12,535 nucleotides of DNA, from contig MGUX01000160.1 in NCBI GenBank assembly GCA_001800185.1, positions 1 through 12,535 on the forward strand. Direction: 5' to 3'. Positions 11,938 through 12,535 of this stretch are shown here, piece after piece. Position numbers and translations under genes: made by a program. The notes under the pieces are model-generated. The model saw only the letters and a program-made list of their open reading frames with translations, had not been told where the DNA came from and made no database searches. Source of the DNA: Elusimicrobia bacterium RIFCSPLOWO2_12_FULL_59_9. GTDB lineage: Bacteria; Elusimicrobiota; Elusimicrobia; O2-12-FULL-59-9. The first letter of the stretch is position 1. Each line of letters starts with the position of its first letter.

Positions 11938-12535
11938 GCCGCGCCCGACGCACGTCGCCGCACTCCGGCAAGGCATTTTATTGTACACGATTTTTCCAAA
12001 GGCTTCCAGATAATTTGGACTTTTCCTGCACCGGCTTAAAGCCGAATACTAAGAGGGACTGACGGCTGCCGCATGCGTATGGCGATTACCGGGCAAGGGG
12101 TTGAAACTCCGGATAAACCGAGCTAGACTTGAAGGGAGAGCGTTTGGGTGCCCGCCGTTCAAAATCCCCAACCCATGGGGCGCGGCGGGATAAAATGAGA
12201 GTTTTTCTACAGTTTCGTTAGCTGCCGCGGCTATGGCCAATTACTTTGCGAGTTCAGACGCAGCAAACACGGCGGTCCGCGCCTTCTTAACAAGGGTGGG
12301 AGAGCAATACCTCGGCAAGAGTTTCAATAAGGGAGCAGACTCTCTGAAACTCGGAAAGGGGGAGCCTCCGGCGGGCAAGGCTGAAGGTTGATGAACAGGT
12401 TCAAAGGGGTCAGTCACTGAATTCTGGGGACAGCATACATAACTCAAAATCTCATAAAGATGAAGGATCGATTAAGTTAGCTGTCTCCGGAATCCCCCGG
12501 GCCCGGGTCATAAATGAAGAAACTCACTGCTTCTG
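11938..12535. other. Gene-poor right end with several hairpins
   Basis: I find no convincing protein gene in these 600 bases; the short minus-strand ORFs at 12049-12240 and 12241-12447 have low-complexity, family-less translations. Inverted repeats are frequent: CGGC-5-GCCG at 12032-12044, CCCGCCG/CGGCGGG at 12151-12157 and 12183-12189 enclosing CCCCA/TGGGG at 12166-12180, and GAGTTTCA/TGAAACTC at 12319-12326 and 12345-12352. A REP-like inverted repeat follows at 12419-12494, then a 12-base palindrome CCCGGGCCCGGG at 12496-12507. An ATG at 12514 opens a frame (MKKLTAS) that leaves the window, without a visible ribosome site. Confidence 0.55.
12419..12494. repeat. REP-like inverted repeat / MITE-type hairpin
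   Basis: GAATTCTGGGGACAGC at 12419-12434 pairs with GCTGTCTCCGGAATC at 12480-12494: a nine-bp core with one G-T wobble, extending a few pairs further, around a loop of about 45 bases. Sequences with a GGGGACAG core and this arrangement are common beside Y1 (IS200/RAYT-type) transposase genes. No transposase lies inside the window, so this could be the left end of such an element or a stand-alone copy. Confidence 0.55.

Noticed and set aside
11525..11940. CRISPR array or integron attC cluster in the repetitive right end
   Set aside because: There are only two copies of a 79-base block, spacing is 157 bases, and there are no regular short repeats, no cas genes and no attC core sites.
11980..11985. 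TACAAT as -10 box of a minus-strand operon promoter
   Set aside because: No acceptable -35 box lies 16-18 bases upstream (best match three of six), so the operon promoter remains unlocated.
12049..12240. tmRNA on the minus strand, because an AANETVEK-like reading near 12200 resembles a tag start
   Set aside because: The frame does not end in a short LAA-type tag with stop, and neither the tRNA-like ends nor the GGTTCAA-type T arm can be placed around it.
12030..12420. Group II intron RNA
   Set aside because: I find no domain V hairpin, no GUGYG start and no reverse transcriptase frame.

Overview
The window reads as bacterial chromosome of fairly high G+C, strongest in the central block. Gene content (short RsmI, a TsaC/YwlE-like phosphatase/GlyA neighbourhood, a small holin-like membrane protein, long polar operons with overlapping genes) would suit a deep-branching Gram-negative lineage such as Elusimicrobiota or a relative. 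That assignment is inference; no rRNA or other phylogenetic anchor is present.

Layout. Left part (1-1478): two short + strand genes coupled by an ATGA overlap, the second an NTF2/DUF4440-like protein. Next come a convergent small two-helix membrane protein and a non-coding stretch holding a structured repeat (about 1091-1391). A near-consensus promoter at the edge of that repeat drives a small secreted protein of unknown function (1479-1913).

Centre (1915-11524): one long minus-strand transcription unit. In transcript order: tRNA-Val(CAC), a membrane-anchored GAF/HD-GYP phosphodiesterase, rsmI, tsaC, an LMW-PTP/YwlE-type phosphatase, glyA, MTA phosphorylase, adenosine deaminase, cytidine deaminase, an AccB-like protein with an altered biotin site, a GT39-type membrane glycosyltransferase, and the remnant of a P-loop kinase gene. 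Protein-gene junctions are 1-32 bp overlaps, or gaps of 9 and 14 bp, so this looks like one translationally coupled operon. The order tsaC-phosphatase-glyA recalls the ywlC-ywlE-glyA region of Firmicutes. The MTA phosphorylase, adenosine deaminase and cytidine deaminase form a nucleoside salvage block. GlyA supplies one-carbon units; RsmI, TsaC and the tRNA belong to translation.

Right part (11525-12535): a second, inverted and partly duplicated copy of the structured repeat, then about 600 bases without a convincing gene. This stretch holds several hairpins and ends in a REP-like inverted repeat of the kind found next to Y1 (IS200/RAYT-type) transposases.

The most unusual element is the repeat. 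Its two copies lie in opposite orientation about 10 kb apart, on either side of the operon. They keep the same stem-loops despite base changes, including one compensatory pair, which points to a structured RNA or a non-autonomous mobile repeat rather than a protein.
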